From Weissella fangxianensis (GTDB lineage Bacteria > Bacillota > Bacilli > Lactobacillales > Lactobacillaceae): a stretch of DNA of 63,942 nucleotides. Each line of letters starts with the position of its first letter. Within the stretch, counting starts at the first letter, position 1. The stretch is from positions 1 through 63,942 of the forward strand of contig NZ_JAMXDB010000008.1 of the NCBI RefSeq assembly GCF_024718545.1, given 5' to 3'. The notes beneath the pieces are model-generated. The model saw only the letters and a program-made list of their open reading frames with translations, made no database searches and was not told the origin of the DNA. Below are positions 17,382 through 25,531 of this stretch, one piece after another. Made by a program: the position numbers and the translations under genes.

Positions 17382-17411
17382 TTGAGTAACTACCAACTAT
17401 GACACTATAAT
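17382..17411 (+). promoter_or_regulatory. promoter of the lipocalin-like gene
   Basis: TTGAGT (17382-17387) and TATAAT (17406-17411) with an 18-base spacer, about 46 bases before the ATG at 17457. The short inverted repeat GGTTG...CCAAC (about 17380-17397) overlaps the -35. Confidence 0.7.
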
Positions 17412-17456
17412 GAGTATGTAAGATTAATAACGAAGATATAAAAGGGGGAATTTTAC

Positions 17457-18554
17457 ATGGCAAAAGCACGTTTAATGGACCAACCCGCAGATTTTGAAAA
17501 ATTAGGCATTGATCCTAATAAAGTTCAAACTTGGGAAGATGGTCGTCGCGATACTGACACACCTGGTACATCAGAAGTTTGGTATTTTGATGCTATTTTA
17601 GATGATGGTAGTAAAGCTGTTCTCTACTTCCATCCAAAGTCACCATATAAACTACAAGAAGCTGGTGACCATCCTGATATTGGTATCTTAATTACTTCAC
17701 CAGAGGGAGAAACCTATGGTCAACAAATCATTGATTATCCAGCCGAGGAGACATATTTTGGTAAAGATAAGTGTGATGTAAAGGTTGGACCACACAGCGT
17801 TGTCGGTGACTTCAAAGATTACGAAATTCATATTGATCCAGTAGCTGATGTGGCTGCCGACTTACATTTCCATGCACTTGTTAAGCCATTCCGACAAGGA
17901 AATACTGGTATCATCACATTAGGAGACAATGATGAATATCACTACACTGACTTAAGTGTGGTGAAGAATCAAGTCACTGGAACCTTAACTTACAATGGTG
18001 AAACTCATGAAGTCACTGGTTCAGGTTACCATGATCACCAATGGGTAAATATTTCACCAATTGTAGCTTGGCATCACTGGCTTTGGGGACATTTGTATAC
18101 TGAGAACTATACAGTAGTCATTTATGATTTCGTGGCTTCTAAGCAATTCGGTTATAAGCAAATTCCATTCTTCGGTGTAATGGATAACAAAACTGGTGAA
18201 GTTATTTTCCAAACAGATGGTAACTTCACAAAAGAGACCGAATTAACCTTACAACCAGAAATCAAGAAGCATTTCCCAAAGACTTCAAAGTATACCTTCG
18301 CAAATGCAGATGGTGAGACAGTTACGTTCACAACAAAATGGCAGCAAGAACTTGAGGTTCGTAACATGTATTGGGGTGCAACGGATGAAGTTCGCGCACA
18401 ATATGATAAGATGGGCATTCAACCCGGTTATATGCGTTACTTTGCAAAGGGAACCTTGTCATTTGAAAAGGATGGCCAGCAAGTAACTGAATCAGGAGAT
18501 ATGATTTACGAGTATAATTACGGTGGTAAAGAAGATCCTGAAGCACACGTTTAA
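17457..18554 (+). CDS. lipocalin-like / carotenoid 1,2-hydratase (CrtC/AttH) family protein
   Basis: 365 aa, cytoplasmic (no signal peptide). Two beta-rich halves; hallmark motifs are SEVWYFDAILDDGSKAVLYF near residue 40 and GSGYHDHQWVNISP near 195, where the HDHxW(G/V)N signature of CrtC/AttH proteins is clear. Family members hydrate isoprenoid double bonds (CrtC) or are uncharacterised. RBS AAAGGGGG before ATG 17457. It is divergent from the CruF-like membrane gene. A carotenoid substrate is unproven in an organism with no crt genes in view. Confidence 0.7.
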   Translation: MAKARLMDQPADFEKLGIDPNKVQTWEDGRRDTDTPGTSEVWYFDAILDDGSKAVLYFHPKSPYKLQEAGDHPDIGILITSPEGETYGQQIIDYPAEETYFGKDKCDVKVGPHSVVGDFKDYEIHIDPVADVAADLHFHALVKPFRQGNTGIITLGDNDEYHYTDLSVVKNQVTGTLTYNGETHEVTGSGYHDHQWVNISPIVAWHHWLWGHLYTENYTVVIYDFVASKQFGYKQIPFFGVMDNKTGEVIFQTDGNFTKETELTLQPEIKKHFPKTSKYTFANADGETVTFTTKWQQELEVRNMYWGATDEVRAQYDKMGIQPGYMRYFAKGTLSFEKDGQQVTESGDMIYEYNYGGKEDPEAHV

Positions 18555-18572
18555 TTTCACAATTTAAAAATT

Positions 18573-18613
18573 AAAAAACAAGGCACATGTTAATAACATG
18601 TACCTTGTTTTTT
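18573..18613. terminator. bidirectional terminator
   Basis: AAAAAACAAGGCACATGTT pairs (one mismatch) with AACATGTACCTTGTTTTTT around AATA. It separates the lipocalin-like gene from the convergent efflux gene, and overlaps the latter's stop codon. Confidence 0.9.
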
Positions 18614-20009
18614 ATCGCACAACTTTTTTCGTAGGTAAAAATAGAGATGCCAATAAACCAATCAACGCAAACCCTATCATCAAAATAAAGGCCCAATAAA
18701 AGCCATGCTCAAGCGCAATTTGATGGGGCCTATGCGATTGCAAAGTAATCGTTAACGTAACAATCAACATCGAAATTGCTGTTCCAAATGAACCACCAAC
18801 TTGTCTAAGGGTTGATGACGCTGCATTCGCATGTGCTGTTAAATCAGACTGTACCGCATTAATAGCTGCCGTAAACGTCGTCATCATCGTAAAGGAAATA
18901 CCAACCATACGTACAGCGTAACTGATACCAATAACTAACAAACTAGTTGTTGTATCAAACATCAACATTGGCAATGTCCCCAGTATCAGCATACCAAAGC
19001 CGAATAACGATAATTTCTTGATACCCAATTTATCGTACAAAACACCAGATACCGGATTACAAATCATCATGACTATTGCACCTGGCATCATAATCAAGCC
19101 AGAGGTCAATGCCGTTTCATCTCGGGTAGTTTGTATATACAATGGCAATACTAACTCAACACTAACCATCGCAATATTACTGATCATACTTAATAATGTG
19201 CAAATATCAAATTGAATATTTTTAAACACACGAATATCTAATAATGGTTGAGATAGCTGTAATTGTCGGCGACCGAAAAGATAAATTGTCACAAGCCCGA
19301 TGATAAACAAAACTGCTAACAACGGCGTGACTTTACCGGTATTACCAACTTCTGACAACGCATATAACAATAAACCAAAGCCGATAATTGATTCTAAGAA
19401 CGATAGCATATCTGTTGTTTGCTTATTAGGTACATGTAAATTACCAATCGTAAATATAGCCACAACACCAATTAATGCACTAAGCGCACTTAAGATAATA
19501 AACAACATTTGCCAGTGGCTATACTGTAAGATTACCCCTGATATCGTTGGGCCGATTGCGGGACCAAATCCAATAACCAACCCTGTAATTCCCATCGCCA
19601 TCCCACGTTTTTCTGGTGGAAACATCATCAAAATAACATTTTGAATAAACGGCATTAACCCACCAGCTGCGACCGCTTCAATTATTCTACCGGTCAACAA
19701 GATACCGAAATTAGGTGCGAAAACACAAATCAACGAACCAACAAAAAAGATACCAATCATGGTTAAATAATTTTGTCGTAGATTAAATGACTCAAAAATC
19801 CAAGCAGACAAGGGAATCATTAAACCGACAACCAATAAATAGGCCGTCGTTAACCATTGTGCTGAAGACTGTGTCACTTGAAAAGCCGACATGATCGTTG
19901 GTATTGCATTATTTAGAAACGTTTCTGCCAGCAAGGCGACAAACGCACCGGCTAACAACACAATCATCATGACGGTTCTCTTCTTTGTACTAATTGCTTG
20001 AGACGTCAT
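18612..20009 (-). CDS. DHA2-family MFS drug transporter (EmrB/QacA type)
   Basis: 465 aa, 14 predicted helices. Motifs: LNNAIPTIMSAFQVTQSSAQWLTTAYLL (TM1-2 region of DHA2), LTGRIIEAVAAGGLMP (motif B) and ITGLVIGFGPAIGPTISGVI (motif C, antiporter). It would expel toxic compounds against protons. Start ATG 20009 has AAGGAGGA upstream. It lies directly downstream of a MarR gene, and a palindrome matching the one before marR sits in the gap, so both are likely repressed by MarR until a drug binds. Confidence 0.88.
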   Translation of the reverse strand: MTSQAISTKKRTVMMIVLLAGAFVALLAETFLNNAIPTIMSAFQVTQSSAQWLTTAYLLVVGLMIPLSAWIFESFNLRQNYLTMIGIFFVGSLICVFAPNFGILLTGRIIEAVAAGGLMPFIQNVILMMFPPEKRGMAMGITGLVIGFGPAIGPTISGVILQYSHWQMLFIILSALSALIGVVAIFTIGNLHVPNKQTTDMLSFLESIIGFGLLLYALSEVGNTGKVTPLLAVLFIIGLVTIYLFGRRQLQLSQPLLDIRVFKNIQFDICTLLSMISNIAMVSVELVLPLYIQTTRDETALTSGLIMMPGAIVMMICNPVSGVLYDKLGIKKLSLFGFGMLILGTLPMLMFDTTTSLLVIGISYAVRMVGISFTMMTTFTAAINAVQSDLTAHANAASSTLRQVGGSFGTAISMLIVTLTITLQSHRPHQIALEHGFYWAFILMIGFALIGLLASLFLPTKKVVR

Positions 20010-20026
20010 ACTTCCTCCTTAAAATA

Positions 20027-20040
20027 TGTAGCATGCTACA
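20027..20040. promoter_or_regulatory. MarR operator between marR and the efflux gene
   Basis: TGTAGCATGCTACA is a perfect 14-bp palindrome 17 bases before the efflux start. The near-identical TGTTGCTTGCTACA lies before marR. Confidence 0.8.
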
Positions 20041-20059
20041 CTTTATGCAAAAAACACCA

Positions 20060-20512
20060 TTAAAAATGATGAATAATCGTACTTAGATACTGTTGTAATT
20101 GTTGAATATCTGTATCACTTAACTGACTGACAATTTGCTTATTAACATCTGTCATCGTTTGTTGGATATCATCAATATGCTTTTCAAGTAATTGAAAACC
20201 CTTATTTGATAAGGAAAGCGTCACTTGGCGATGATCCGTCTCTAAATAACCAACATCAATCAAGCCCTGATTAGCTAACCGTTTGACAATACTACGAATC
20301 GTTGGGTGACTTAACACAAATTTGTCAGCAACTTCCTTTTGCGTGATCGTTCTACCTTTTGATTCATATAAATAAACCATTAGCGTAATTTGCGGTCCCG
20401 TTAAAGGGTATTCGTTAATTAAACTTGCGACCCGACTATTTAGTTCCTTTTCAATTAACGTATTCGCGATTTTTATCTGTGGTCCAATTTCATCCAAGAA
20501 TGTTTGTTGCAT
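20060..20512 (-). CDS. MarR-family transcriptional repressor
   Basis: 150 aa. The winged helix runs from about residue 36 to 105: LTGPQITLMVYLYESKGRTI, QKEVADKFVLSHPTIRSIV (recognition helix), LANQGLIDVGYLETDHRQVT (wing). Flanking helices form the dimer. It is the first gene of a two-gene unit with the DHA2 transporter. RBS GAGAGG upstream of ATG 20512. Two matching operators make negative autoregulation very likely. Confidence 0.9.
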   Translation of the reverse strand: MQQTFLDEIGPQIKIANTLIEKELNSRVASLINEYPLTGPQITLMVYLYESKGRTITQKEVADKFVLSHPTIRSIVKRLANQGLIDVGYLETDHRQVTLSLSNKGFQLLEKHIDDIQQTMTDVNKQIVSQLSDTDIQQLQQYLSTIIHHF

Positions 20513-20530
20513 AAAACCTCTCCAAAAATA

Positions 20531-20544
20531 TGTTGCTTGCTACA
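20531..20544. promoter_or_regulatory. MarR operator upstream of marR
   Basis: TGTTGCTTGCTACA lies just downstream of the -10 TAGAAT (minus, about 20551-20556, with TTTACA 16 bases further). It matches the perfect palindrome at 20027 at 12 of 14 bases. Confidence 0.72.
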
Positions 20545-20591
20545 CTAAATTCTAACACTTACATTTACTTTGTAAATAACCTAAAGGACAC

Positions 20592-20633
20592 AAAAAGCGT
20601 TTAGAAATCGCTATATCATTTCTAAACGCTTTT
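20592..20633 (-). terminator. terminator of the thi/symporter operon
   Basis: AAAAAGCGTTTAGAAA pairs with TTTCTAAACGCTTTT around a 12-base loop. It follows the symporter stop at 20636. Confidence 0.9.
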
Positions 20634-20635
20634 AA

Positions 20636-21862
20636 TTAATTTTTCGCTGGTAAACCAACTCGTTTTAACTGCTTCTCATCAGCAGCAATCATAATAGCCG
20701 TTGTTGTATCACCAACAACATTGAGCACCGTCCGGAAAATACCGGCAAACCAATCAATACCTGCCAATAAAGCAATACTCTCTAAGGGCAGACCGAGCGT
20801 TGGTACGATAATCGTAAGGGCAACTAAACCACCGCCAGGTACCGCAACTGTCCCTAAGCAAGCCACAATGGCTAACATCACGATTTTAAACATCATGATA
20901 AATGATAAGGACAAGCCATAAAATTGTGTCATGGTCACACAAGATAATGCTAAGTACATCGCGAGGCCGTTACTATTCAGTGCCATCCCCAAAGGTAACA
21001 CTAATTCACTAATTTCCTTCTTAATACCTAATCGCTTTTCGGCATCATGCATTTCAACAGGTAGGGAGGCTGCTGAAGATGTTGTCGTCATTGCAATAAT
21101 TAAGATATTAGCGAAACCATACATGACCGTTCGTAAAGACATATGCGCGCGAATCATAATCATACCAAACAAAACGGCTAAGAAAAGCAACGTACCCACG
21201 CCGAATAATGCCAAAAATTTAAATAACGGAATCAATACCGTTAAGCCGTTTTCAGCAGTCACTGAGGCAATTAAAGCCCCAATACCAAGTGGTGCGAGTC
21301 GCAAAACTAATTGAATCAAGTCAACCAATAATTGATTGAGCTTTTCTAATCCATTAACCAATCCCTGATACTTTTGCTGGCTATTTGCCTTACTCAATAC
21401 AACCCCAAAGCATAGCGCAAAGATAATGACTTGAATCGTATTACCTTTGGCAAGTGCATCAAAAATATTAGTCGGGAAAAAGCCCAAAATCATATCTGAA
21501 GTAGAAACTGGATGACCAGTTAATTTTTCGACTATCTCAGGATTTAGTTTTAGATCAATCCCAACACCTGCCTTGAACCACCAACCTAATACAAGGCCTA
21601 CTAAAGCCGCTATAAAGGTCGTGCCCATAAACCAGGCTGCTGTTTTGACTCCCAATCGTCCTAATTATTTGATTGGTAATTTACCAATGGCTGCAATTAC
21701 CGTACAAAAAACTAGGGGAATGACGGCCATTTGGATGAGTCTTAAAAAGATATCACCAATAATTTTGACACCGGCAATTTTGGTACCGAAAACAGCGCCC
21801 AAAATCACCCCAATGAACATCCCAATAATAATTTGCGTTGTTAGTTGGATTTTTCCTCGCAT
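20636..21862 (-). pseudogene. dicarboxylate/amino acid:cation symporter (DAACS), interrupted by an in-frame stop
   Basis: Together 409 codons encode a GltP/DctA-type symporter: RGKIQLTTQIIIGMFIGVIL at the start, FLRLIQMAVIPLVFCTVI, then the conserved TTTSSAASLPVEM serine-rich hairpin and ALNSNGLAMY (substrate/cation motif). Codon 66 is TAA (21665-21667), giving ...GKLPIK-stop-LGRLGVKTAAW. The frame is unchanged on either side, so one base change caused it. A TTG at 21655 could restart translation but would drop the first two helices. It is the last gene of the TPP-riboswitch operon, 3 bases after the M20 hydrolase. Inactive unless the stop is read through or is a sequencing error. Confidence 0.85.
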
Positions 21863-21865
21863 TTT

Positions 21866-23071
21866 TTATGCCTCATTTGCTTGAGCAGACAGACTAGCAG
21901 TTAACAATGCCACACCAATTAATAAATCAGACATTTTTGTATGTTCAGCCGGCGCATGACTAATGCCTGTCTTACTTGGCACAAAAATCATGGTTGTTGG
22001 CACGACTGTGTTCATAATCTGACTATCATGACCGGCACCCGAAAATAACTCTTGGAAGGGGAACTTCATTTGAGTAGCTATCTTAGCATTTCGCTGTCTT
22101 AATGCCTGTGATAGAAGGGTAGCAGGAACATGTAATGTCTGTTCGACTGTGACGTTATCAAATTGCTTGATGACTGTGTTCATAGCTGACAAAAAGGTGG
22201 CTAATCGTTCATCGGATTCCTCGCGACAATCAATCGTAAATGTACAACTTTCAGCAATGACGTTGCTAACATTAGGTGACACGCGAATTTCACCAATCGT
22301 AAACGTCAAACTATTCGAAGACTTATCTGCTAAATCATATAAACTTGCCATTAGTCGGCTCGCAGTGGCAATCGCATCTTGACGTTGCGCCATCGGTGTC
22401 GTACCAGCATGATTTGCTTGCCCATGTACCGTCACTTTATAACGGTTTTGCGCAACAATGCCTGTTACTAACCCGATTGGTTGATGTGCCTGGGCCAAAC
22501 GTGGTCCTTGCTCTATATGCAATTCCGTAAAACTAGCTGGCAAGGGCGCTCGCTGTCGCCTAACATTCATAGCCTGCAATTGCTTAACCGCATTTGACCT
22601 AGCTTGTTCAAATGTTATCCCAGTCTCATCAACCAAGGCAGCCACTTGCTGTTGTTGGCCTGTATAATACTTTGATCCCGTAAAAGCTGCCGGAAACCGA
22701 CTACCTTCTTCTTCGCTAAAAGAAATTAACCGTAGCGGCTTTTTAGGCAAATCGCCTTGTTGATACATTTTTTGAATGGCACAAAAACCACCAAGGACAC
22801 CATACAAACCGTCATAACGACCACCTTGTCGGACTGTGTCCATGTGTGATCCGGTCGCAATAGGTAATGTCTCTTCTTGTCCTGGAAAATCTAATGACAC
22901 ATTGCCATAATCATCAACCATTGCTTGTGCACCATGATTTTGGCCCAATAAAATCAATGTTTGCTGATTGTGCACCCACTGTTCACTATAAACTAAGCGA
23001 TTTTGACCAGTATCAGCTGTCGTATTAAATTGATTTAACAAATCAGCTAGTTGGCACTCTTCACTAAACAT
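21866..23071 (-). CDS. M20-family amidohydrolase (hydantoinase/carbamoylase, allantoate amidohydrolase type)
   Basis: 401 aa. Two-metal site: H76 and D87 in GSHMDTVRQGGRYDG, E121-E122 in FSEEEGSRF, a later His in LHIEQGP and H in FSGAGHDSQI; the dimerisation lid is VHGQANHAGTTPM. Relatives cleave N-carbamoyl amino acids, allantoate or ureidoglycolate. It starts 2 bases after thiG, in a TPP-riboswitch operon, which suggests a role in thiamin-precursor salvage; the known salvage deformylase YlmB is also M20 family. Substrate not proven. Confidence 0.82.
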   Translation of the reverse strand: MFSEECQLADLLNQFNTTADTGQNRLVYSEQWVHNQQTLILLGQNHGAQAMVDDYGNVSLDFPGQEETLPIATGSHMDTVRQGGRYDGLYGVLGGFCAIQKMYQQGDLPKKPLRLISFSEEEGSRFPAAFTGSKYYTGQQQQVAALVDETGITFEQARSNAVKQLQAMNVRRQRAPLPASFTELHIEQGPRLAQAHQPIGLVTGIVAQNRYKVTVHGQANHAGTTPMAQRQDAIATASRLMASLYDLADKSSNSLTFTIGEIRVSPNVSNVIAESCTFTIDCREESDERLATFLSAMNTVIKQFDNVTVEQTLHVPATLLSQALRQRNAKIATQMKFPFQELFSGAGHDSQIMNTVVPTTMIFVPSKTGISHAPAEHTKMSDLLIGVALLTASLSAQANEA

Positions 23072-23073
23072 AA

Positions 23074-23844
23074 TTATTTACTAATACCACTAACTGGTGA
23101 TGATGCAGCGGCCTTTTTGTCCAAGACACGTCCTGGATGAGCCAGATAACCTTTACGACCAGCTTCAACAGCCAACTTAAAGGCTTCTGACATTAGTGGA
23201 ATATCACCAGCCGTTGCCATAGCTGTATTAGCCATGACCGCTGCAGCACCCATTTCCATCGCTTCGGCAGCTTGGCTTGGACGACCAATACCAGCATCAA
23301 CGATAATAGGTTCATCAATCTCGTTAATCAAAATCTGAATCAATTCTTTAGTTGCCAAACCTTTGTTAGTCCCAATTGGTGCACCTAATGGCATCACCGC
23401 TGCGGCACCTGCTTCGACCAACTTACGGGCAGCATTTAAATCAGGTAGCATGTATGGCATCACAATGAATCCTTCATCAGCCAACACCTTCGTTGCCTTA
23501 ATGGTTTCCTCATTGTCAGGTAACAAATACGTTGAATCTGGCACGACCTCAAGCTTAATAAAGTCACTACCACTTAACTCACGGGCAATGCGTGCCATAC
23601 GAATAGCTTCCTCAGCATTCTTACTACCAGATGTATTTGGCAAAATAGTCACATCATCTGGAATATAATTCAAAATGTTCTCTTCACTCGTAGAAGTACG
23701 ACGTAATGCCATCGTAATAATTTGGGCACCAGCATGGTGAATGGCAGAATCAATTAATTCATATGAATACTTACCTGATCCCAAAATAAAACGTGAAGAA
23801 AAGTGGTGACCACCAATAATTAAATCATCATTACTTTCGACCAT
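23074..23844 (-). CDS. thiG: thiazole synthase ThiG
   Basis: 256 aa TIM barrel, normal length. It opens with [19 protein letters not shown]; the Schiff-base lysine lies in [11 protein letters not shown], and the phosphate site in [16 protein letters not shown] and [19 protein letters not shown]. It builds the thiazole phosphate from deoxyxylulose 5-phosphate, dehydroglycine and the ThiS thiocarboxylate. Third gene of thiS-thiF-thiG. No thiO or thiH (dehydroglycine source) is seen in the window. Confidence 0.95.
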   Translation of the reverse strand: MVESNDDLIIGGHHFSSRFILGSGKYSYELIDSAIHHAGAQIITMALRRTSTSEENILNYIPDDVTILPNTSGSKNAEEAIRMARIARELSGSDFIKLEVVPDSTYLLPDNEETIKATKVLADEGFIVMPYMLPDLNAARKLVEAGAAAVMPLGAPIGTNKGLATKELIQILINEIDEPIIVDAGIGRPSQAAEAMEMGAAAVMANTAMATAGDIPLMSEAFKLAVEAGRKGYLAHPGRVLDKKAAASSPVSGISK

Positions 23845-23857
23845 GATTATTTATCTC

Positions 23858-24508
23858 CTATTCTGCTAAAACGGGTTGCTCAGTCAGTAACCGTAAAATG
23901 GCATTGGCTTCATGACCGGCACACACCATCACACGGGGTGCCATCAATCCTTCAGGGCCTTTACTATAACCATCCCCGCAAATATATACATTTGATAATT
24001 GCTGCTTCGTCTGCATCTCATTCGTTATATGCAATCCAGCCATCCCATTACCCATGACAAGTGGCTTGTCAGGATAATAATTAGTTACACCGTCTAACAA
24101 CATTGCTTTTGCCATCGGATTATCGAAAGCCTCACAAACGATATCACAATCAGCAAATAACGTTTCAATATTGTCAGGTGTAATTTCAACTTGATGGATT
24201 TCAATATCAATAAATGGATTGAATTCTAACAAATTCTGCTTTAATGCCACGACCTTCGGCATCCCAACTTGGCTAACTTTATATTGTTGTCGATTCAAAT
24301 TACTCATTTCGATGGTATCAAAATCAATAATTGTTAGATGACCAACGCCACTACGCGCTAATGCAATCGCAATATTTGAGCCCAAACCACCAGCACCTGC
24401 GATCGTGACACGTGCATTCTGTAAAGGCTCAGTTGTACCAGCCACGTTACGTTCCTTCATTCCCATAAAGAAATCGTTAACCGCAACTCCTTGAAACTTT
24501 GGCGTCAT
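23858..24508 (-). CDS. thiF: sulfur-carrier protein adenylyltransferase ThiF
   Basis: 216 aa, the short ThiF form. GAGGLGSNIAIALARSGVG is the nucleotide loop, FDTIEMSNLNRQQY the ATP/Mg region (N-R-Q) and DIVCEAFDNPMAK the adenylation site. The zinc-finger cysteines of longer MoeB/ThiF proteins are absent. It adenylates the C-terminal Gly-Gly of ThiS. It lies between thiS (18 bases) and thiG (13 bases). Confidence 0.92.
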   Translation of the reverse strand: MTPKFQGVAVNDFFMGMKERNVAGTTEPLQNARVTIAGAGGLGSNIAIALARSGVGHLTIIDFDTIEMSNLNRQQYKVSQVGMPKVVALKQNLLEFNPFIDIEIHQVEITPDNIETLFADCDIVCEAFDNPMAKAMLLDGVTNYYPDKPLVMGNGMAGLHITNEMQTKQQLSNVYICGDGYSKGPEGLMAPRVMVCAGHEANAILRLLTEQPVLAE

Positions 24509-24526
24509 TTTATTTTTTCCTCTTTT

Positions 24527-24724
24527 CTAACCACCACCAACAAAAGAAATTAGTTCAACATGGTCATTTTCTGACAATGTTTGCTTTTCTAATTCCTCAC
24601 GATGCATAATCTTGCCGTTTAACTCCACCACAACGTTTTGCATCATATCTGTTTTTTCTTGTAATAAATCAGCTAATGTTTTGCCAGCCATGTTGGCTGT
24701 TTCTTCACCATTTAAAATAATCAA
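24527..24724 (-). CDS. thiS: sulfur carrier protein ThiS
   Basis: 65 aa ubiquitin-like protein ending FVGGG, the required C-terminal Gly-Gly. It begins IILNGEETANMAGKTLADLL. The start is a TTG at 24722-24724, 7 bases after GGAGGG. Longer reading of this frame up to 24988 only translates the riboswitch and is not real. Remarkably, the RBS is in the 3' arm and the start codon in the T-run of the leader terminator (24723-24759), so the terminator can also hide the RBS. Confidence 0.88.
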   Translation of the reverse strand: MIILNGEETANMAGKTLADLLQEKTDMMQNVVVELNGKIMHREELEKQTLSENDHVELISFVGGG

Positions 24725-24759
24725 AAAAACGCCCTCCTTTCTGATCTTGAAAGAAGGGC
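24723..24759 (-). terminator. TPP riboswitch expression platform overlapping the thiS start
   Basis: On minus, GCCCTTCTTTC pairs with GAAAGGAGGGC, followed by GTTTTTTT. The 3' arm contains the thiS RBS and the T-run contains its TTG start. Confidence 0.85.
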
Positions 24760-24771
24760 ATTTGCACACAG

Positions 24772-24858
24772 TCAAATATTGCACTTCCTTCGATCGTATT
24801 AACGACATCAGGTTCATGGGTATGTTCTCAGCCTTTCGGCACCCCAGACGATGGTTGT
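24772..24858 (-). promoter_or_regulatory. TPP riboswitch, thiS-proximal copy
   Basis: Minus strand shows the conserved THI-box elements in order: GGGGTGC, GGCTGAGA, ACCC, GAACCTGAT, TTAATAC and CGAAGGAAG. It lies directly before the platform hairpin of thiS. Confidence 0.93.
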
Positions 24859-24902
24859 TTAGATTTAGTTTTGCCAATTGCTCTATGCAATCCTTATAAA
24901 AT

Positions 24903-24938
24903 AAAAAAGCAGTCTCTTTGTTTTCACAAAAAGACTGC
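24903..24938 (-). terminator. terminator between the two TPP riboswitches
   Basis: On minus, GCAGTCTtttTGTG pairs with CACAaagAGACTGC-type arms followed by TTTTTT. It is the platform of the promoter-proximal riboswitch, so transcription is checked twice before thiS. Confidence 0.85.
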
Positions 24939-24961
24939 CCATCAAAATCTATATACGGACT

Positions 24962-25036
24962 GTATCTTCCTGCGCAGGTTTTAACCAAATCAGGTTCAGT
25001 GGGTATGTTCTCAGCTTTTCAGCACCCCAGATACGT
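24962..25036 (-). promoter_or_regulatory. TPP riboswitch, promoter-proximal copy
   Basis: Minus strand shows GGGGTGC, AGCTGAGA, ACCC, GAACCTGATT and GCGCAGGAAGA in the right order. It shares the core with the copy at 24772 but differs in the variable stems. Confidence 0.93.
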
Positions 25037-25055
25037 TAATTAACTTAACAAGATA

Positions 25056-25084
25056 ACCATAGCATGTTTATCTGTAGAATACAA
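25056..25084 (-). promoter_or_regulatory. promoter of the thi operon
   Basis: On minus, TTGTAT (25079-25084) and TATGGT (25056-25061) with a 17-base spacer, placing the start about 15 bases before the first riboswitch. A cre-like AGAAACCGCTTTCA lies upstream at 25093-25106. Confidence 0.6.
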
Positions 25085-25172
25085 CCAATTTCAGAAACCG
25101 CTTTCAAAAAATGTTAATATATTGCCTTTATTAACGTTCAAAAATTAGATAATCAATCAATATTTGATTCTG

Positions 25173-25178
25173 TATAAT
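25173..25178 (+). promoter_or_regulatory. -10 of the toxin mRNA promoter
   Basis: Perfect TATAAT at 25173-25178 with no strong -35. The transcript would have a leader of about 100 bases holding a tiny frame (GAGGAGG, then ATGGTGTAA near 25239). Confidence 0.5.
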
Positions 25179-25287
25179 ACGACAAGTAGAAAAGTTAAGA
25201 TGGTAGCTATTCCTATGCTAAAGAGGAGGTGGTGCTTATGGTGTAATAACCATATTGAAACCAGATTCTAAAGAAAGGGGTAGTTGG

Positions 25288-25425
25288 GTGTCGATTTCAG
25301 ATGCCCTACAACTGATGCTGATGTTTGGCACTTTTATTGTGTCCTTAATCACATTAGTTGTTGAGCTAATTAAAATTAGCAAAAAAAATAACCGTCTTAG
25401 CTTGGCAGAGCTAACGGTTATTTAA
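25288..25425 (+). CDS. holin-like type I toxin, 45 aa (Hol_Tox/TxpA-like)
   Basis: The frame GTG 25288 to TAA 25425 encodes a small peptide: short polar N-terminus (MSISDALQLM), one membrane helix (LMFGTFIVSLITLVVELIKI) and a basic tail starting SKKNNR. This is the pattern of the putative holin-like toxin family (TxpA/BsrG relatives). AAAGGGG lies 7 bases before the GTG. The toxin mRNA ends at the terminator 25459-25485, and a minus-strand RNA overlaps its 3' half. If made in excess it would damage the membrane; the antisense RNA would prevent this. It is too short for most gene finders. Confidence 0.78.
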   Translation: MSISDALQLMLMFGTFIVSLITLVVELIKISKKNNRLSLAELTVI

Positions 25426-25487
25426 CCAATCTTTGCTACCGTCTAACGGTTCTACAAGGAGTCCTGTTGCCACAGGGCTCTTTTTCT
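25382..25487 (-). ncRNA. antisense antitoxin RNA of the type I system
   Basis: A strong minus promoter (TTGTTA about 25518-25523, 18-base spacer, TATAAT 25494-25499) would start an RNA near 25487. It ends at a hairpin AATAACCGT...ACGGTTATT (25387-25422) followed on minus by eight T. The RNA of about 100 bases is fully complementary to the end of the toxin frame and its 3' UTR, the layout of RatA/TxpA-type systems. Confidence 0.72.
25459..25485 (+). terminator. terminator of the toxin mRNA
   Basis: GAGTCCTGT and ACAGGGCTC flank TGCC and are followed by TTTTT. It lies inside the region covered by the antisense RNA. Confidence 0.8.
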
Positions 25488-25531
25488 ATTCACATTATAA
25501 CATGAGATTTTTACGTATAACAATCCCTCAA

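Noticed and set aside
24725-24988. Long N-terminal extension of thiS
   Set aside because: It translates the TPP riboswitch and terminator hairpins; the RBS and TTG at 24722-24724 explain a normal 65-aa ThiS.
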